Positions 17,446 to 27,561 of a DNA stretch of 64,000 nt are shown here, piece by piece. The translations under genes and the position numbers were made by a program. This DNA is from CAZOHG01 sp964579725 (GTDB lineage Bacteria; Zhuqueibacterota; JdFR-76; BMS3Abin05), in the NCBI GenBank assembly GCA_964579725.1, contig CAZOHG010000005.1:28524-92523 (forward strand), read 5' to 3'. The notes beneath the pieces were generated by a model. It had not been told where the DNA came from. It searched no databases and worked only from the letters and a program-made list of their open reading frames with translations. Within the stretch, counting starts at the first letter, position 1, and each line of letters starts with the position of its first letter.

Positions 17446-18657
17446 TTATTTTGACAAAATTCGGCGCAAAGCGCGAACCGCTCGTTGGGCCGCCCAATTT
17501 TGCAATTGCGTCATTTCTTCGGGAGTTGCACCGATTTTACGCCACCGCGCCAGGGCTTTTTGGGTTCGAGCGTCAATTTCCCGCTCCACCGGAAGGGTCT
17601 CTTGCAGAATTCCGGTTGCCTGCGCGTTTTGAAGGGTGGAAACGTCCAGCAAGAAGGGTTTTGTGGTGTCGGGGTGAATGCGCCGCCACAGGAGCCGGGT
17701 CAGACGATTGATTTCGGGCTGCCCCGGGCCCCGCAGCGCCGCCGGAACCGAACCGCTCGCCACCCAAAGCGGAACCGAAATGCCGCAAACCGGTTCTCCC
17801 AAATTAACCCAAAAGGTGGTTAGGCACGGATTTTCTTTTTTCCTTACACCCTGAAAAATGCCTGCCGACGCCGTCCGGTAGCGATTAATGGTTCGGCGAG
17901 TGTCGATTTTTTGCGACGCGACGGAAAAACTGCTGGCCTCTCTCCACGTTTGCCCCTCCGGAAAAATATCCCGTGAAACAATCTGCGACACGTAGGCGGC
18001 ATTTAGCTGCCTTTCGCGAACCGCTCGTGCAAATAGCCGGAAAGCACGTCCGTATCGCTGAAAGCCGTAACCATGTTTGGTTCCGGTGAAGGCAAAATTG
18101 GCCCGGACCAAAAATCCCTCGGGCGCAAGTGCCGGGTCGGTGGCGCCAAATCGCGTAAAACTGTGGTTGCCTGTTTCAAAAAAGGCACCGTGTCCCTTCG
18201 CGTCAATGACCCCGAAATTCGAAGTTACGGCTCGTCCCGAGGCGTTGGTTTGAACCAGAAGGGATTCAAAATCGGCCACTGTTGCGCACTGGCTCAAAGC
18301 TCGTTTCATGAGAAAGCCTTCGGCGTCAAAACAGGTTCCTTCCACGTCCTTTGCCTCAGCATTCATGATGGCAAAACCGGCCATATTGACTCCCATCCAC
18401 ACCTGGGTGGTGTCACCGGCATTCAAAATCCCCAAAAACGGGAACCGGCCGCTCCGAAACAAATACACGGCATTCCGGCTGTGGGACGTGTCCCGATTTT
18501 TCCAGAGCAGCGGGCGACCGTCCTCGGTGGCGCGCGCCACCGCCACCCCGACGGTGCACTCTTCCTGTGCCCGCACTCCGGCGGGAAACAGCCCTAAGAG
18601 CAGTACGCCAAGCCAAACCGTCGTTTTGAGAAAATTCAGGCCTGTTTTCTTCGACAT
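17446..18657 (-). CDS. Secreted C45-like Ntn hydrolase (acyltransferase/amidase fold)
   Basis: The 403-residue protein has a signal peptide (LGVLLLGLFPAGVRA) directly followed by EECTVGV, so after processing Cys34 could become the N-terminal nucleophile. The next segment, ARATEDGRPLLWKNRD, is typical of the peptidase C45/choloylglycine-like Ntn family. A GVIDAKGHGAFFETGN stretch also fits. Such enzymes hydrolyse or transfer acyl groups on amides (penicillin V acylase, isopenicillin N acyltransferase, carcinine hydrolase). The substrate here cannot be told. It is downstream of a cold-shock gene and GH20 on the same strand, and converges with the CsgG-like cluster. Confidence 0.72.
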   Translation of the reverse strand: MSKKTGLNFLKTTVWLGVLLLGLFPAGVRAQEECTVGVAVARATEDGRPLLWKNRDTSHSRNAVYLFRSGRFPFLGILNAGDTTQVWMGVNMAGFAIMNAEAKDVEGTCFDAEGFLMKRALSQCATVADFESLLVQTNASGRAVTSNFGVIDAKGHGAFFETGNHSFTRFGATDPALAPEGFLVRANFAFTGTKHGYGFQRYGRAFRLFARAVRERQLNAAYVSQIVSRDIFPEGQTWREASSFSVASQKIDTRRTINRYRTASAGIFQGVRKKENPCLTTFWVNLGEPVCGISVPLWVASGSVPAALRGPGQPEINRLTRLLWRRIHPDTTKPFLLDVSTLQNAQATGILQETLPVEREIDARTQKALARWRKIGATPEEMTQLQNWAAQRAVRALRRILSK

Positions 18658-18707
18658 GCAAAGCTCCTACCAAAGAGAAACTACCAATCAAATCCGTCTG
18701 GGTTGTC

Positions 18708-18914
18708 CTACCTTAACAGCCGAACGCGCACGGCTTTTTCGCCCTTCAAATCGCTCCGGACGTCAAAAGCGACGCGAACCCCTTCGCGCAGTTGACCGGG
18801 TTTGAGGGTCACATCCAGATCGCTGACATGGACAAAATATTCCTCGTCGTCATCTCCCAAAATAAAACCGTACCCCTTGCTTTTTTCCCACAATTTGACG
18901 GTTCCGTGCTGCAT
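18708..18914 (-). CDS. Cold-shock (CspA-family) protein
   Basis: The 68-residue OB-fold RNA-binding protein has RNP1 as KSKGYGFI and RNP2 as YFVHVSDL, both intact. The ATG at 18912-18914 follows GGGAGGTGCCGGCC, a strong ribosome site. An upstream in-frame start at 18932 adds six residues and lacks support. It sits 24 bp after the GH20 gene and about 50 bp before the C45-like gene, an unusual place for a cytoplasmic RNA chaperone. There is no long cold-shock type 5' leader, so it may be constitutively expressed. Confidence 0.93.
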   Translation of the reverse strand: MQHGTVKLWEKSKGYGFILGDDDEEYFVHVSDLDVTLKPGQLREGVRVAFDVRSDLKGEKAVRVRLLR

Positions 18915-18938
18915 GGCCGGCACCTCCCTCAAATTTCT

Positions 18939-21458
18939 TTAGTCGATCCACGAAGGCATCTTGTGCGAAAAATAGGGCCGTGGAATAAAATGGCGAAAAG
19001 GCCGCACAATGGTGTGGTACCAATCCGAATCGTCAAAACGCAATGCCTGCCAATTTTTAAAGAATTTGTCCGCTGTTTTCCAATATTTGTCCGACAGCAC
19101 AACCCGCGTCGTCCCGTCCTTGAATTTCAACCAAAGGTACACATTCACCCCTGCTTTCCCGCGAGGGTCGAAACTCTGCGCTTTGAACGCCAGCACATTT
19201 TCCCCTCTTTTTGTAAGGCGGGTGACGTCGTACACCTGAACCCGCTGGCTGTCCACGTACATGGCGTTGGCGTAGCGGGCAATGGATTCACCCAATTTTT
19301 TTCCGTTGAAGTAATTTTGCGTCACGCCTGCATTAATGACCTGGAGCAACCCCCGAACGGGTTTTTTCTGTAGGCGAAAGCTCTTTCGAAAAAAGCTGAG
19401 AGGCACGGTGGCCTGATCGTCCGCGGCCGTCGGGTAATAAATAAATTGGCTCGGTAGTGCGGGATTCGTCTGGTACAGGCCCTTTTCGACTTCTTCTGCC
19501 TTAATTTCCCAGAATATTTTTTCGCGCCTGAACTGGCGGAGAATCAAAGACAAATTGGCTCTCTTGTTGGCTCTTACCCACAGCTTTTGGTACTCTTGAC
19601 TCAACTGTTCAATTTCTGCCGCCCGCGCGCGAAAACGACGGGCTGCTTCCGCCTTAAAGTGAGCCCGCTCTTTCGGCAAAATATATTCGTGGAGCAGCTG
19701 CTTCCACCAAATAACGGTCTCCAGCCGCTTTCCGTACCAGCCGCTCAATTCCGCAGCAAATGCAAGGTAATCCAATTGGGCAACGTGGCGCTTTGCGCGT
19801 TTCCGTATTTTGGGAATCAATCCCTTTAATTCGGCCGCCACGTTTCGGCATTGAATACTGCGCCGCAGCACTTGGCCTGAGGAATTGTCCGTCGGAGCAA
19901 AAGGGTGCCGCCAAATGTCTCGGTACTGAATGCCCGCAGCCGTTTTGGTCAGCACATCCCAGACTGCGGAAATTTCGGGACAGGCGCAGCCGTAAAATTG
20001 CCGCCCAAAGTGAAGGCGAAACCGCTCCAGGCGCACGTTGTCGGGATTCCAGGCACACGCTCCGGCAAAAGCGTAAGCGGGCCAATCCAATTCCTTAAAA
20101 TTGGCACCGCCGTAATCCCCCCAGGTGGACACAATGGAACCCAATGCCCCGTAACGTGCCCCCTTTTGCGTCAAATACTGAATATTGGCAAAGGCGTTGG
20201 TAAGATCGGGGAAAATGCGTCGCCAATCGCTGACCCCGGGGGAAACCAAAAATTTTCGTCCGGTGCGCTGGAAAAATTCCACGCTGGGGTAGTCCGAGGC
20301 CGCACCATAATGCCAATCCATGATCAAAATATCTCTGGGCAACTGAGTGATGATTTCGGGATTACGCAGAATAATGTCCCCATACATGATCATTTTTTTG
20401 CCCTGTTTTTTGAGCATTTCGTAAAGCTTTCGGTAATGCGCCGCGTGAACGACCGCCGTGTTGTAACGCTCCACGTAAATCCGCGACTGCCCTTTGCCCA
20501 CGTCCCAGGATTCGTCCAAACCGGCGTGAAAATAGGGGGAATCAAACTGAGGAGCCCAATCCGAAATTAAATTTCGGAGGAAAGTGTCCACGGCCGCCGA
20601 GGTGGGATTCAAAGAAGCGGCCCCGGGGAATTCGGCCAAATGGCGAAATTGGGGTTGAATGAGAATATTTTCGCAATGGCCGAGCATTTCAAAAATGGGA
20701 ATAATTTGCACAAAATAGGACTTGGCATAATCTTGAAGCTCACGGATTTCTCGGGGCGTCAGACGCCCACGGGTTTTGCCGATGGAAGGGTAGTGCCGAC
20801 TGGTCAATAAATCCTCAAGATACGGCATGTACGTATTCATTTTGTAGAGCGCCATAAAACGCACCACTTTTTTCATTTGCCGAAGAGTCAAAACCTGGCC
20901 GCGGGCCATGTCGTCGGAGATGCCCCTGAATAGCAGGCTCGGCCAATCGACGAGCTGAAGCGCCGGAAGCGCCCAATTTTTGGATGCGTGAATCAATTGA
21001 ATAAGGGAGGCTGCTCCGTAGAAAAGGCCGGCTTGGGATTGAGCCAGCACCACCACTCTTTTGGGCGAGATGTCCAAAATGTACCCCTCTTTTTGGAATT
21101 TTGCAGGAAGCCGAAAACCCGATTTTTTCAGCCACTGACGGCCTGTGGGGGATTGCAGACGGCCCAGGAAGACACTCCCCCCCTGCGGACGGGTAGCCGA
21201 AAGGACACCGGGGGCAAATCCCCATTGGCTTTGAAAGGCATTTTGCAGTTCCTTAACGGCCGTTATTTTAGGGGAGGCAAAATCCGGGTCCACAATCAGT
21301 TTTGTGTCGCCTGTCACCCGAAATTCCCCCGATTTTGTGAAGACATTTCGGGGGTACGGCACAATGGGAATGGAATCGGAAGATGTTTTTTCAGCCCCCC
21401 ACACGGAGAGCACCGGCAAAATGAATCCGAAAACAAGAAAAAATAAGCGTTTCCTCAT
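18939..21458 (-). CDS. Secreted GH20 beta-N-acetylhexosaminidase
   Basis: The 839-residue protein has a signal peptide (MRKRLFFLVFGFILPVLSVW). Residues ~30-170 form the GH20b domain and ~175-500 the catalytic TIM barrel. The conserved acid pair is seen in FHAGLDESWD, with Asp315 as the substrate-orienting residue and Glu316 as the acid/base. The C-terminal region (~640-839) has a beta-sandwich/galactose-binding look (QVYDVTRLTKRGENVLAFKA). GH20 enzymes remove terminal GlcNAc or GalNAc from chitin oligomers, glycoproteins or glycolipids; the specific linkage is not deducible. It heads a three-gene minus-strand group. Confidence 0.92.
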   Translation of the reverse strand: MRKRLFFLVFGFILPVLSVWGAEKTSSDSIPIVPYPRNVFTKSGEFRVTGDTKLIVDPDFASPKITAVKELQNAFQSQWGFAPGVLSATRPQGGSVFLGRLQSPTGRQWLKKSGFRLPAKFQKEGYILDISPKRVVVLAQSQAGLFYGAASLIQLIHASKNWALPALQLVDWPSLLFRGISDDMARGQVLTLRQMKKVVRFMALYKMNTYMPYLEDLLTSRHYPSIGKTRGRLTPREIRELQDYAKSYFVQIIPIFEMLGHCENILIQPQFRHLAEFPGAASLNPTSAAVDTFLRNLISDWAPQFDSPYFHAGLDESWDVGKGQSRIYVERYNTAVVHAAHYRKLYEMLKKQGKKMIMYGDIILRNPEIITQLPRDILIMDWHYGAASDYPSVEFFQRTGRKFLVSPGVSDWRRIFPDLTNAFANIQYLTQKGARYGALGSIVSTWGDYGGANFKELDWPAYAFAGACAWNPDNVRLERFRLHFGRQFYGCACPEISAVWDVLTKTAAGIQYRDIWRHPFAPTDNSSGQVLRRSIQCRNVAAELKGLIPKIRKRAKRHVAQLDYLAFAAELSGWYGKRLETVIWWKQLLHEYILPKERAHFKAEAARRFRARAAEIEQLSQEYQKLWVRANKRANLSLILRQFRREKIFWEIKAEEVEKGLYQTNPALPSQFIYYPTAADDQATVPLSFFRKSFRLQKKPVRGLLQVINAGVTQNYFNGKKLGESIARYANAMYVDSQRVQVYDVTRLTKRGENVLAFKAQSFDPRGKAGVNVYLWLKFKDGTTRVVLSDKYWKTADKFFKNWQALRFDDSDWYHTIVRPFRHFIPRPYFSHKMPSWID

Positions 21459-21639
21459 GGGTCCTCCTGAAAATACAAAAGCCTTTTTTCACTCCGCAGG
21501 GCTTGTTTGAAGCGTTTGACTCCTTTTCCAATTAACCGAAGCTCAAAGAGGCATTGAAGCTTCCGCTTGGAGCGAAAATACCAAAATTTTGCGCGCGACC
21601 TGGCACCCTTTTTTGCCTTTTAGAAGCACGGGGAGCGTC

Positions 21640-22455
21640 CTAATCTTCAATCAACTCTCGGGCTCGGCGGGTGGCTTCCACAATCGTTTTAATCAGCGTC
21701 ACCCGGATGCCGCCTTCTTCCATTTGTAAAATCCCGTCAATGGTGCACCCGGCCGGGGTGGTGACCTGGTCTTTTAGCAAAGCGGGGTGTTTGCCGGTTT
21801 CCAAAACCATTTTGGCTGCTCCCAGCGCCGTTTGCGCCACCAATTCCGTGGCCACCTCCCGCGGCAATCCAACCATGACCCCCCCTTCCGCCAACGCCTC
21901 AATCATAATAAAAATAAAGGCCGGGCCGCTGGCGCTGAGCGCCGTGACGGCGTCCATATGATTCTCGTCCACCACCAATACCCGTCCAACGGAAGAAAAA
22001 ATTGCCTTGGCTTTTTCCAGATCGTCCGGCCGTGAAAATTTTCCTCCGCTTAAGGCGGTAATTCCCGCTTTGAGCAAAGCCGGGGTGTTGGGCATGGCAC
22101 GAATGACCGGCACGGGTTTGCCCAACACATCTTCCATTTTGGTCGTAGTCAAGGACGTCACAATAGAAATCAGCAATTTTTCTTCGGTTAATTCTTCCCG
22201 AATAGATTCCAGCACCGGGATGCTGTTTTGGGGCTTGACGCACAGCAAAATCACATCGGCTTTCCGAACGGCTTCCACATTATTCAGGCTTGTTTCAATC
22301 CCGTATGTTTTGGCCAAATAGTCCACGCGTTCTTTGTGTTTGGCAGTGGCAATAAATTGATTTTTTTTCACTGCTCCTGAATCCAACAGGGCACTCATTA
22401 AAATTTCACCCATTTTCCCTGCCCCAATCACCGCAAATTTCCCTTTTGAAAGCAC
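21640..22455 (-). CDS. proC: Pyrroline-5-carboxylate reductase
   Basis: The 271-residue cytoplasmic enzyme reduces 1-pyrroline-5-carboxylate to proline with NAD(P)H. The N-terminal FAVIGAGKMGEIL is the Rossmann GxGxMG motif. RAMPNTPALLKAGITALSGG and ALSASGPAFIFIMIEALAEGG are strong ProC signatures, and the C-terminal TPAGCTIDGILQMEEGG follows. Length is typical. It stands alone, downstream of an OPT transporter gene in the other order: ORF spacing to the transporter stop is about 45 bp, so they may be co-transcribed. Confidence 0.97.
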   Translation of the reverse strand: MLSKGKFAVIGAGKMGEILMSALLDSGAVKKNQFIATAKHKERVDYLAKTYGIETSLNNVEAVRKADVILLCVKPQNSIPVLESIREELTEEKLLISIVTSLTTTKMEDVLGKPVPVIRAMPNTPALLKAGITALSGGKFSRPDDLEKAKAIFSSVGRVLVVDENHMDAVTALSASGPAFIFIMIEALAEGGVMVGLPREVATELVAQTALGAAKMVLETGKHPALLKDQVTTPAGCTIDGILQMEEGGIRVTLIKTIVEATRRARELIED

Positions 22456-22499
22456 GACTTAAACCTCCTACGCATTCGTTTTAGATGATTTTCTACCGC

Positions 22500-24536
22500 T
22501 TATTTTTTCAACACCCGCATGGGAATGACAAGAAATCCGTACGCTACAATGGCAAAAATAATCAGAGAAAGCCAGGCCCCCCAGGTGTGCACAAATCCGA
22601 ATTCGGGCACCCCGGCAATCCACTGCGTAAGCGAAGGAATGCCCGACAGCACCAGCGCCGCCAGGAACACTCCGGTAAGCGCTTCCCCGGCAATAAAACC
22701 GGACGCAACCAAAATACCCGTGTTTGTCACCCGCTCCTTTTCTTCCTCGGAGGTCTTTTTCGCCCTCAGGATGGTGTCAGCTACCCATTTAATGATTCCG
22801 CCGATAAAAATGGCAAAGGTGGTTTCAAACGGCAAATACATGCCTACGGCGATTAACATAGGTGCGGGCGCATTTACCATAATCAAGGCCAGACTGAAAA
22901 ACATCCCCACAATGACCAATCCCCAGGGCATCTGGCCGGTTACGATGCCCTTGGCAAGCTGGGCCATTAAACCGGCCTGGGGGGCCGGCAACTGGACATC
23001 TCCGATTCCGATTCCGCCCGCAGCAATATTGCCTTCGTGCAAAATAATCATGGGGAAAACCAGTACAAACGCCACAATGACCACGCTGACGATTTCCGCT
23101 ATCTCCATTTTCCAGGGCGTTCCCCCTAACAAGTGTCCTACCTTCAAATCTTGAATCATATCGCCCGCCATGGAGGTGGCCGCGCACACCACGGCGGCGA
23201 CGGCCAGCACCGCGGCAATACCGTGCAAACCCGTAAGTCCAATGGCCACCATGAGCAAAGCCGCTACAATCAGGGTGGAAAGTGTGAGCCCCGAAATGGG
23301 TTGATTGGAGCCTCCGACCAATCCGACCAACCAGCCGCCCACCGCCGCAAAAAGAAACCCCGTCACCAGCATGACCACCGCTGAAATGACGGCACCCCAG
23401 AGACTGTTGGAAAAATAATAATAAAGGAAAAACATGGGAATCACCAGAGCGACTGTGGAAAGTAAAATCACCCGTAAATTGAGGTCTTTTTCCAGGCGGT
23501 TGGCTTTTCCCTCACTGTCTGTGGTGACCACTGGCTTACTGAACGCACCCTTAAAGGCGCTCAGCAGGGAGTCCTTCAACCCGTACAGCGTGTACAGAGA
23601 ACCCACCAACATGGCTCCCACCGCAATAGGACGCACTTGTGTGTACCAAACTGAATAGACGATGTCACTCCAGCCGGCCGGATGTCCTGCAATCGAAAGC
23701 TGCCGCGGCAAATCCGGGTTTAAAAACAGGGCAAGGGGAATGAGAACCAGCCAGGCAATCACCCCGCCGGAAAAGTTAATGGCGGAAAGCTCCGGCCCGA
23801 TAATGTACCCCACTCCCATTAAAGCAGGCGAGGCCAGAGGGGTGGAAAAAGCCAGCCCGCCGTGGTGCACAATATTTCCCATGGCTTCCCGGTTACTGCT
23901 AATGTGGTGAATAACCGAACGCGGAAATTTAATGAAGATCTCCACTGATTCTCGAAACACGGTGAAACCGGTGCTGTTTTTCAGAAGTTCAATGAGCACA
24001 CCGATTCCCATCGCCCCAAAAACGTACCCCGCACCGCTTTCGCCCTTTTGACCGGCTTTCACGATTTCGTAACACGCGTAACTTTCAGGAAACGGTAGCT
24101 CCGCGTCCACCACCAAAGTACGGCGCAAAATAATCACAAACAAAATGCCCAACACGCCGCCAATGAGCAAAATGAACGAGGTTTCCCAATAGTGGAAGGT
24201 TTTCCACAGGGGTTGACCGTTCAATCGCACCATGACAAAGGCGGGCACGGTAAAAATAGCCCCTGCCACCAGCGCCTCACCCACGGAGGCTGCAGTTCGG
24301 GCAATGTTCTGCTCCAGCACGTTGCCGCGGAAAAACGGCAGTCGAAAAGCGGCAATCGCAATGACCGCCGCCGGGAAGGTGGCCGAAATCGTCATGCCTG
24401 CCTTTAGCCCAAGGTAGGCATTGGCCGCCCCCAGAACCACGGCCATGAGAACCCCCAAAACCAACGCCTTGACGGTTAGTTCAGGCAAATGGGTGTGCGC
24501 CGGAATGTACGGTTTTTCAATCGGTTTTTTTGCCAT
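22500..24536 (-). CDS. OPT-family oligopeptide/metal-chelate transporter
   Basis: The 678-residue polytopic membrane protein has about 15 hydrophobic segments. The N-terminal ELTVKALVLGVLMAVVLG followed by NAYLGLKAGMTISATFPAAV is characteristic of the bacterial OPT superfamily, as are SNQPISGLTLSTLIVAALL and AGDMIQDLKVGHLLGGTP. OPT proteins import small peptides or metal-siderophore complexes with proton co-transport. Substrate cannot be inferred. proC begins 45 bp downstream, so peptide uptake and proline metabolism could be co-expressed, which is only a suggestion from the spacing. Confidence 0.93.
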   Translation of the reverse strand: MAKKPIEKPYIPAHTHLPELTVKALVLGVLMAVVLGAANAYLGLKAGMTISATFPAAVIAIAAFRLPFFRGNVLEQNIARTAASVGEALVAGAIFTVPAFVMVRLNGQPLWKTFHYWETSFILLIGGVLGILFVIILRRTLVVDAELPFPESYACYEIVKAGQKGESGAGYVFGAMGIGVLIELLKNSTGFTVFRESVEIFIKFPRSVIHHISSNREAMGNIVHHGGLAFSTPLASPALMGVGYIIGPELSAINFSGGVIAWLVLIPLALFLNPDLPRQLSIAGHPAGWSDIVYSVWYTQVRPIAVGAMLVGSLYTLYGLKDSLLSAFKGAFSKPVVTTDSEGKANRLEKDLNLRVILLSTVALVIPMFFLYYYFSNSLWGAVISAVVMLVTGFLFAAVGGWLVGLVGGSNQPISGLTLSTLIVAALLMVAIGLTGLHGIAAVLAVAAVVCAATSMAGDMIQDLKVGHLLGGTPWKMEIAEIVSVVIVAFVLVFPMIILHEGNIAAGGIGIGDVQLPAPQAGLMAQLAKGIVTGQMPWGLVIVGMFFSLALIMVNAPAPMLIAVGMYLPFETTFAIFIGGIIKWVADTILRAKKTSEEEKERVTNTGILVASGFIAGEALTGVFLAALVLSGIPSLTQWIAGVPEFGFVHTWGAWLSLIIFAIVAYGFLVIPMRVLKK

Positions 24537-24781
24537 CGTGTTTGTCCCGTTGGTTAAAAGTTCCGAATACGATTTTCAAAGATAGCATTTCAAAATCGAA
24601 TTTTTCTCTTTTGCCTGTTCATTCCGGGAGGGGACATCTTTTCCGTTCCTCCCCAAAAGAACACCACGTAAGAAACCGGAGAATTTTCGAGGCCCGGGTC
24701 TATTTTTTCCATTGTTTTTTGAGGGCCTCTCTATTTCGCCTTTCACACCGAGCCGCCGCTTTTCCGCCTGCGCCGGTAAAA

Positions 24782-27391
24782 TTATTTCAGCAAAACAAGC
24801 CTTGTTTGGGAGCCCCAATTGCCCGCGTGCAGGTGCAAAAAATAGATTCCCGAAGCCAACCGGCGGCCGCTCTCGTCCCGGCCGTTCCAGTAAAGGTGCT
24901 GCTCTCCCGAAGGTAGGCGCGCAAAGCTCCAATCCCGCACTTTTTCCCCCGTAACGGAGTAAATCACCACCCGAACCGGAACAGGCCGTCCCAGCCGAAA
25001 TCGAAGTGTTGTGCCCTTGTCGGCTCGAAATGGGTTGGGAGTGTTTTGGTACAAGACAAATCGTGCCGGACTCCCGCGCGGCTTTTTCTCCACGCTGCTG
25101 CTCCATTGGACAGAAAAGACCCAATTTTCCTCTTTTGAAAAACCCGCTCGATTCGTCACGACAACCCGTGCGCTGTCTCTTCCCGCCGGCGGGTTTTGGG
25201 AAACCCATTTCAAAGCCGTTTCCGAAATTTCACACTCGGCCGTCATGTCCCGGCCGTTGAAGAAAAATCGGACACCGGAAGTGTCGATTCCCGCAATCGG
25301 ATCCGAATAATCAACCTCCACGCGAAGCGGCTTTTGGGAAATCACACTCCCGGCAGCGGGTGACACCCGCAAAATGGTCGGCAATCCGGTGAAAGCCACG
25401 GGCAAAGCAAATTGGTCGTCCGTACGGTCGGCCTCGGGCTGCTGATGGGCAGGGTCCACCAGAACCCCGGCGAACAGCATGAGACTGGGAATGTTCGTCG
25501 GGAGGCGGCCGGTCAGCGCAACCGAAACGGAGTCGCCCGGCATAATCGGCGGGATTTTGCGAGCGCAAATGAGCCAATCTCTGGACGAAATGGTTTTGTC
25601 GGGAGAAAGGTACAACCCCACCGTTACGGAATCACCTGCAGCCAGTCCGCCGTTCACCAGTTGCGCTTTGGCCGAGAAGGCACTGCCTGCTTTGAGGGAA
25701 TCGGGAACCGCGAGCGCGGTTGCAATCCAGTCCACGGATTTTTTGGCGTAAATGAAACACCAGACCGTGTTCAAATTAGCATTTCCGTTGTTGTACCCGG
25801 GCCAATCGTATACGGCCTGTTTTCCGTAATAATTCACGTACCCCCGATTTTTATCTCCGTAGGGATCGTTTACCGCCACGGAACGATCGAGGTAGTACCC
25901 GACCACATCGATGTAGTGCCCGGCGCTTGTAAGCGAATTCAACAGCGCAAAGGGACGACCTCCGTCCACTTCCCGCCGGAGTTCAGCCCAGGTGGGAGAC
26001 CAATCCACAGATGCCTGCAAGCCGTGGTACTGAAAATAACGTGCCATGTAGCCCTTGGTGTCCGCCCAATTTTTTTGCGTAATAAAACCGTACGCGCCGT
26101 AGCCCTTGTGCCCCAACCGGTCGTACGTCCAGAGGTTAAAGGTGTGTCGGTAAAAATGGTACACGTAGCAGATGTACCGGCCGTAGTAGGTTCGATGCCC
26201 GAAGGGCTGCGTCACGTAAAGCGACCATTTCGGCAAAATCGAGTAGTACGCAACCACCATGACGGCCGAGGCAGCCTGGCACGCCCAGTACCCATCAAAC
26301 CAATCGGGGGTGTCGTACACCTGGTGGACGTACGGAAGATCCAGGATTTCGCTTTGATTTACTGTTTGCGGGTGCAAGGATTTCGGTGCGGGGGACAGAA
26401 GATTCGTGGCTCCCTCCGGCGAGGGAAGGCGAATGCTTTGGCGGGATTTTTGAAGGATGAATGGTTTCCCCTCGAATGGCATCTCAACCACGCTGTTTCC
26501 TGTGACGAAAGCTACCCTGTTCTCTGACAGAAATTGGGGCGACGTTTCACACCGATTCGGCGTGCGTGTCAATCGCAGCGTCTCGTTGCCTTCGGGACGA
26601 ACGACCGCAATGTCCCAATCCGAAATAAAACCACGGGTACTCCAAACAGGTTTTTGGTACACAATCCAATCGGAATGGGGCGACCAGTTGGGAGCCGTTC
26701 CCTCGGCTATTTCACGCAAAAACGGACGGTGTACATCCGCCACAAAAATCTTTCCGTCCACCGACTGGACCAACAGGCGAGTGGCCGTACTGTCCCAGGC
26801 AGGGTGAAAATAAGCGTGCCGGTCGTCTGTGATCTTTCGGCGCTCCGTGCCATCGGTTGCCAGAATCCAAATTTGGTCGGTTTCGTCGTTGTAAGCCACC
26901 CATTTTCCGTCGGGTGAAATCGGCGTGAGGTTGGAATAATTCGGCATATCCAAACGGCGGAAAGGCACGCCGTTGGTGTCGGTCAAAACAATTTGCCGAC
27001 CGTCTGCGTACGCCACGGTACCGTTTCGGGAAAAAGATGGCGGTCCCACCCGATCTTCTTGTGCAGGCAATTGAATTTTTCGGCCCGTGGCCGGTTCGAA
27101 AAGGATCGGCCTGCCCCGCTGTCCGTGTTGAATCCATTTGAATCCCAGACGACGGCCGTTGTGTGAAAAATAAATCTCCCCCTCTCCCGGGGTCAATTTC
27201 ACCACCGGATGGCCGGCACCACGAGAAAAAAACCAACCCCTTTGATTTTCCGTTGTAAAAACCAACCCATTTTTTTCGGGAAAAATTCGCGCTTTTACGG
27301 CACCCCGGGGTAAAAAAGCCGCCGAAGACACGTTTCCCCCCAAAAAAAGAACCACGCCTAAAAACAACACCCGACTCCAGTGAAAGCGCAT
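24782..27391 (-). CDS. Secreted C39-like cysteine protease with propeller and sorting domain
   Basis: The 869-residue protein (ATG at 27389-27391, preceded by GGGAGAG) has a signal peptide. Residues ~40-320 are WD40/TolB-like propeller blades. Residues ~350-520 resemble the peptidase C39-like fold: Cys371 in DGYWACQAASA, His492 in GHYIDVVGYY and Asp509 in AVNDPYGD. A CARDB/Ig-like segment (~555-660) follows. The last ~90 residues start FVLYQNTPNPF and end in a basic VLLK, a type IX-like sorting/FlgD-like domain. It is presumably exported and attached to the surface. A longer frame to 27460 lacks a signal peptide at its start. Confidence 0.82.
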   Translation of the reverse strand: MRFHWSRVLFLGVVLFLGGNVSSAAFLPRGAVKARIFPEKNGLVFTTENQRGWFFSRGAGHPVVKLTPGEGEIYFSHNGRRLGFKWIQHGQRGRPILFEPATGRKIQLPAQEDRVGPPSFSRNGTVAYADGRQIVLTDTNGVPFRRLDMPNYSNLTPISPDGKWVAYNDETDQIWILATDGTERRKITDDRHAYFHPAWDSTATRLLVQSVDGKIFVADVHRPFLREIAEGTAPNWSPHSDWIVYQKPVWSTRGFISDWDIAVVRPEGNETLRLTRTPNRCETSPQFLSENRVAFVTGNSVVEMPFEGKPFILQKSRQSIRLPSPEGATNLLSPAPKSLHPQTVNQSEILDLPYVHQVYDTPDWFDGYWACQAASAVMVVAYYSILPKWSLYVTQPFGHRTYYGRYICYVYHFYRHTFNLWTYDRLGHKGYGAYGFITQKNWADTKGYMARYFQYHGLQASVDWSPTWAELRREVDGGRPFALLNSLTSAGHYIDVVGYYLDRSVAVNDPYGDKNRGYVNYYGKQAVYDWPGYNNGNANLNTVWCFIYAKKSVDWIATALAVPDSLKAGSAFSAKAQLVNGGLAAGDSVTVGLYLSPDKTISSRDWLICARKIPPIMPGDSVSVALTGRLPTNIPSLMLFAGVLVDPAHQQPEADRTDDQFALPVAFTGLPTILRVSPAAGSVISQKPLRVEVDYSDPIAGIDTSGVRFFFNGRDMTAECEISETALKWVSQNPPAGRDSARVVVTNRAGFSKEENWVFSVQWSSSVEKKPRGSPARFVLYQNTPNPFRADKGTTLRFRLGRPVPVRVVIYSVTGEKVRDWSFARLPSGEQHLYWNGRDESGRRLASGIYFLHLHAGNWGSQTRLVLLK

Positions 27392-27561
27392 GAACTCTCC
27401 CATTTTTTCGAAGAAACAACAATTGCCTCTAAATATAGTGATTTTCCGCACAGGAATCAAGCAGAAGCGAGCGACGCGGGAGAATCCAAAAACGAAGGCC
27501 GGTGAAAAATCGAGAGCTTCGGCTTTTGGGAGCCAAAGCTCTCGGCAATTGTTTTTTTCGC

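Noticed and set aside
25412..26527. 371-aa plus-strand frame opposite the C39-like gene
   Set aside because: Antisense to a strongly supported protein; composition is typical of a reverse-frame shadow.
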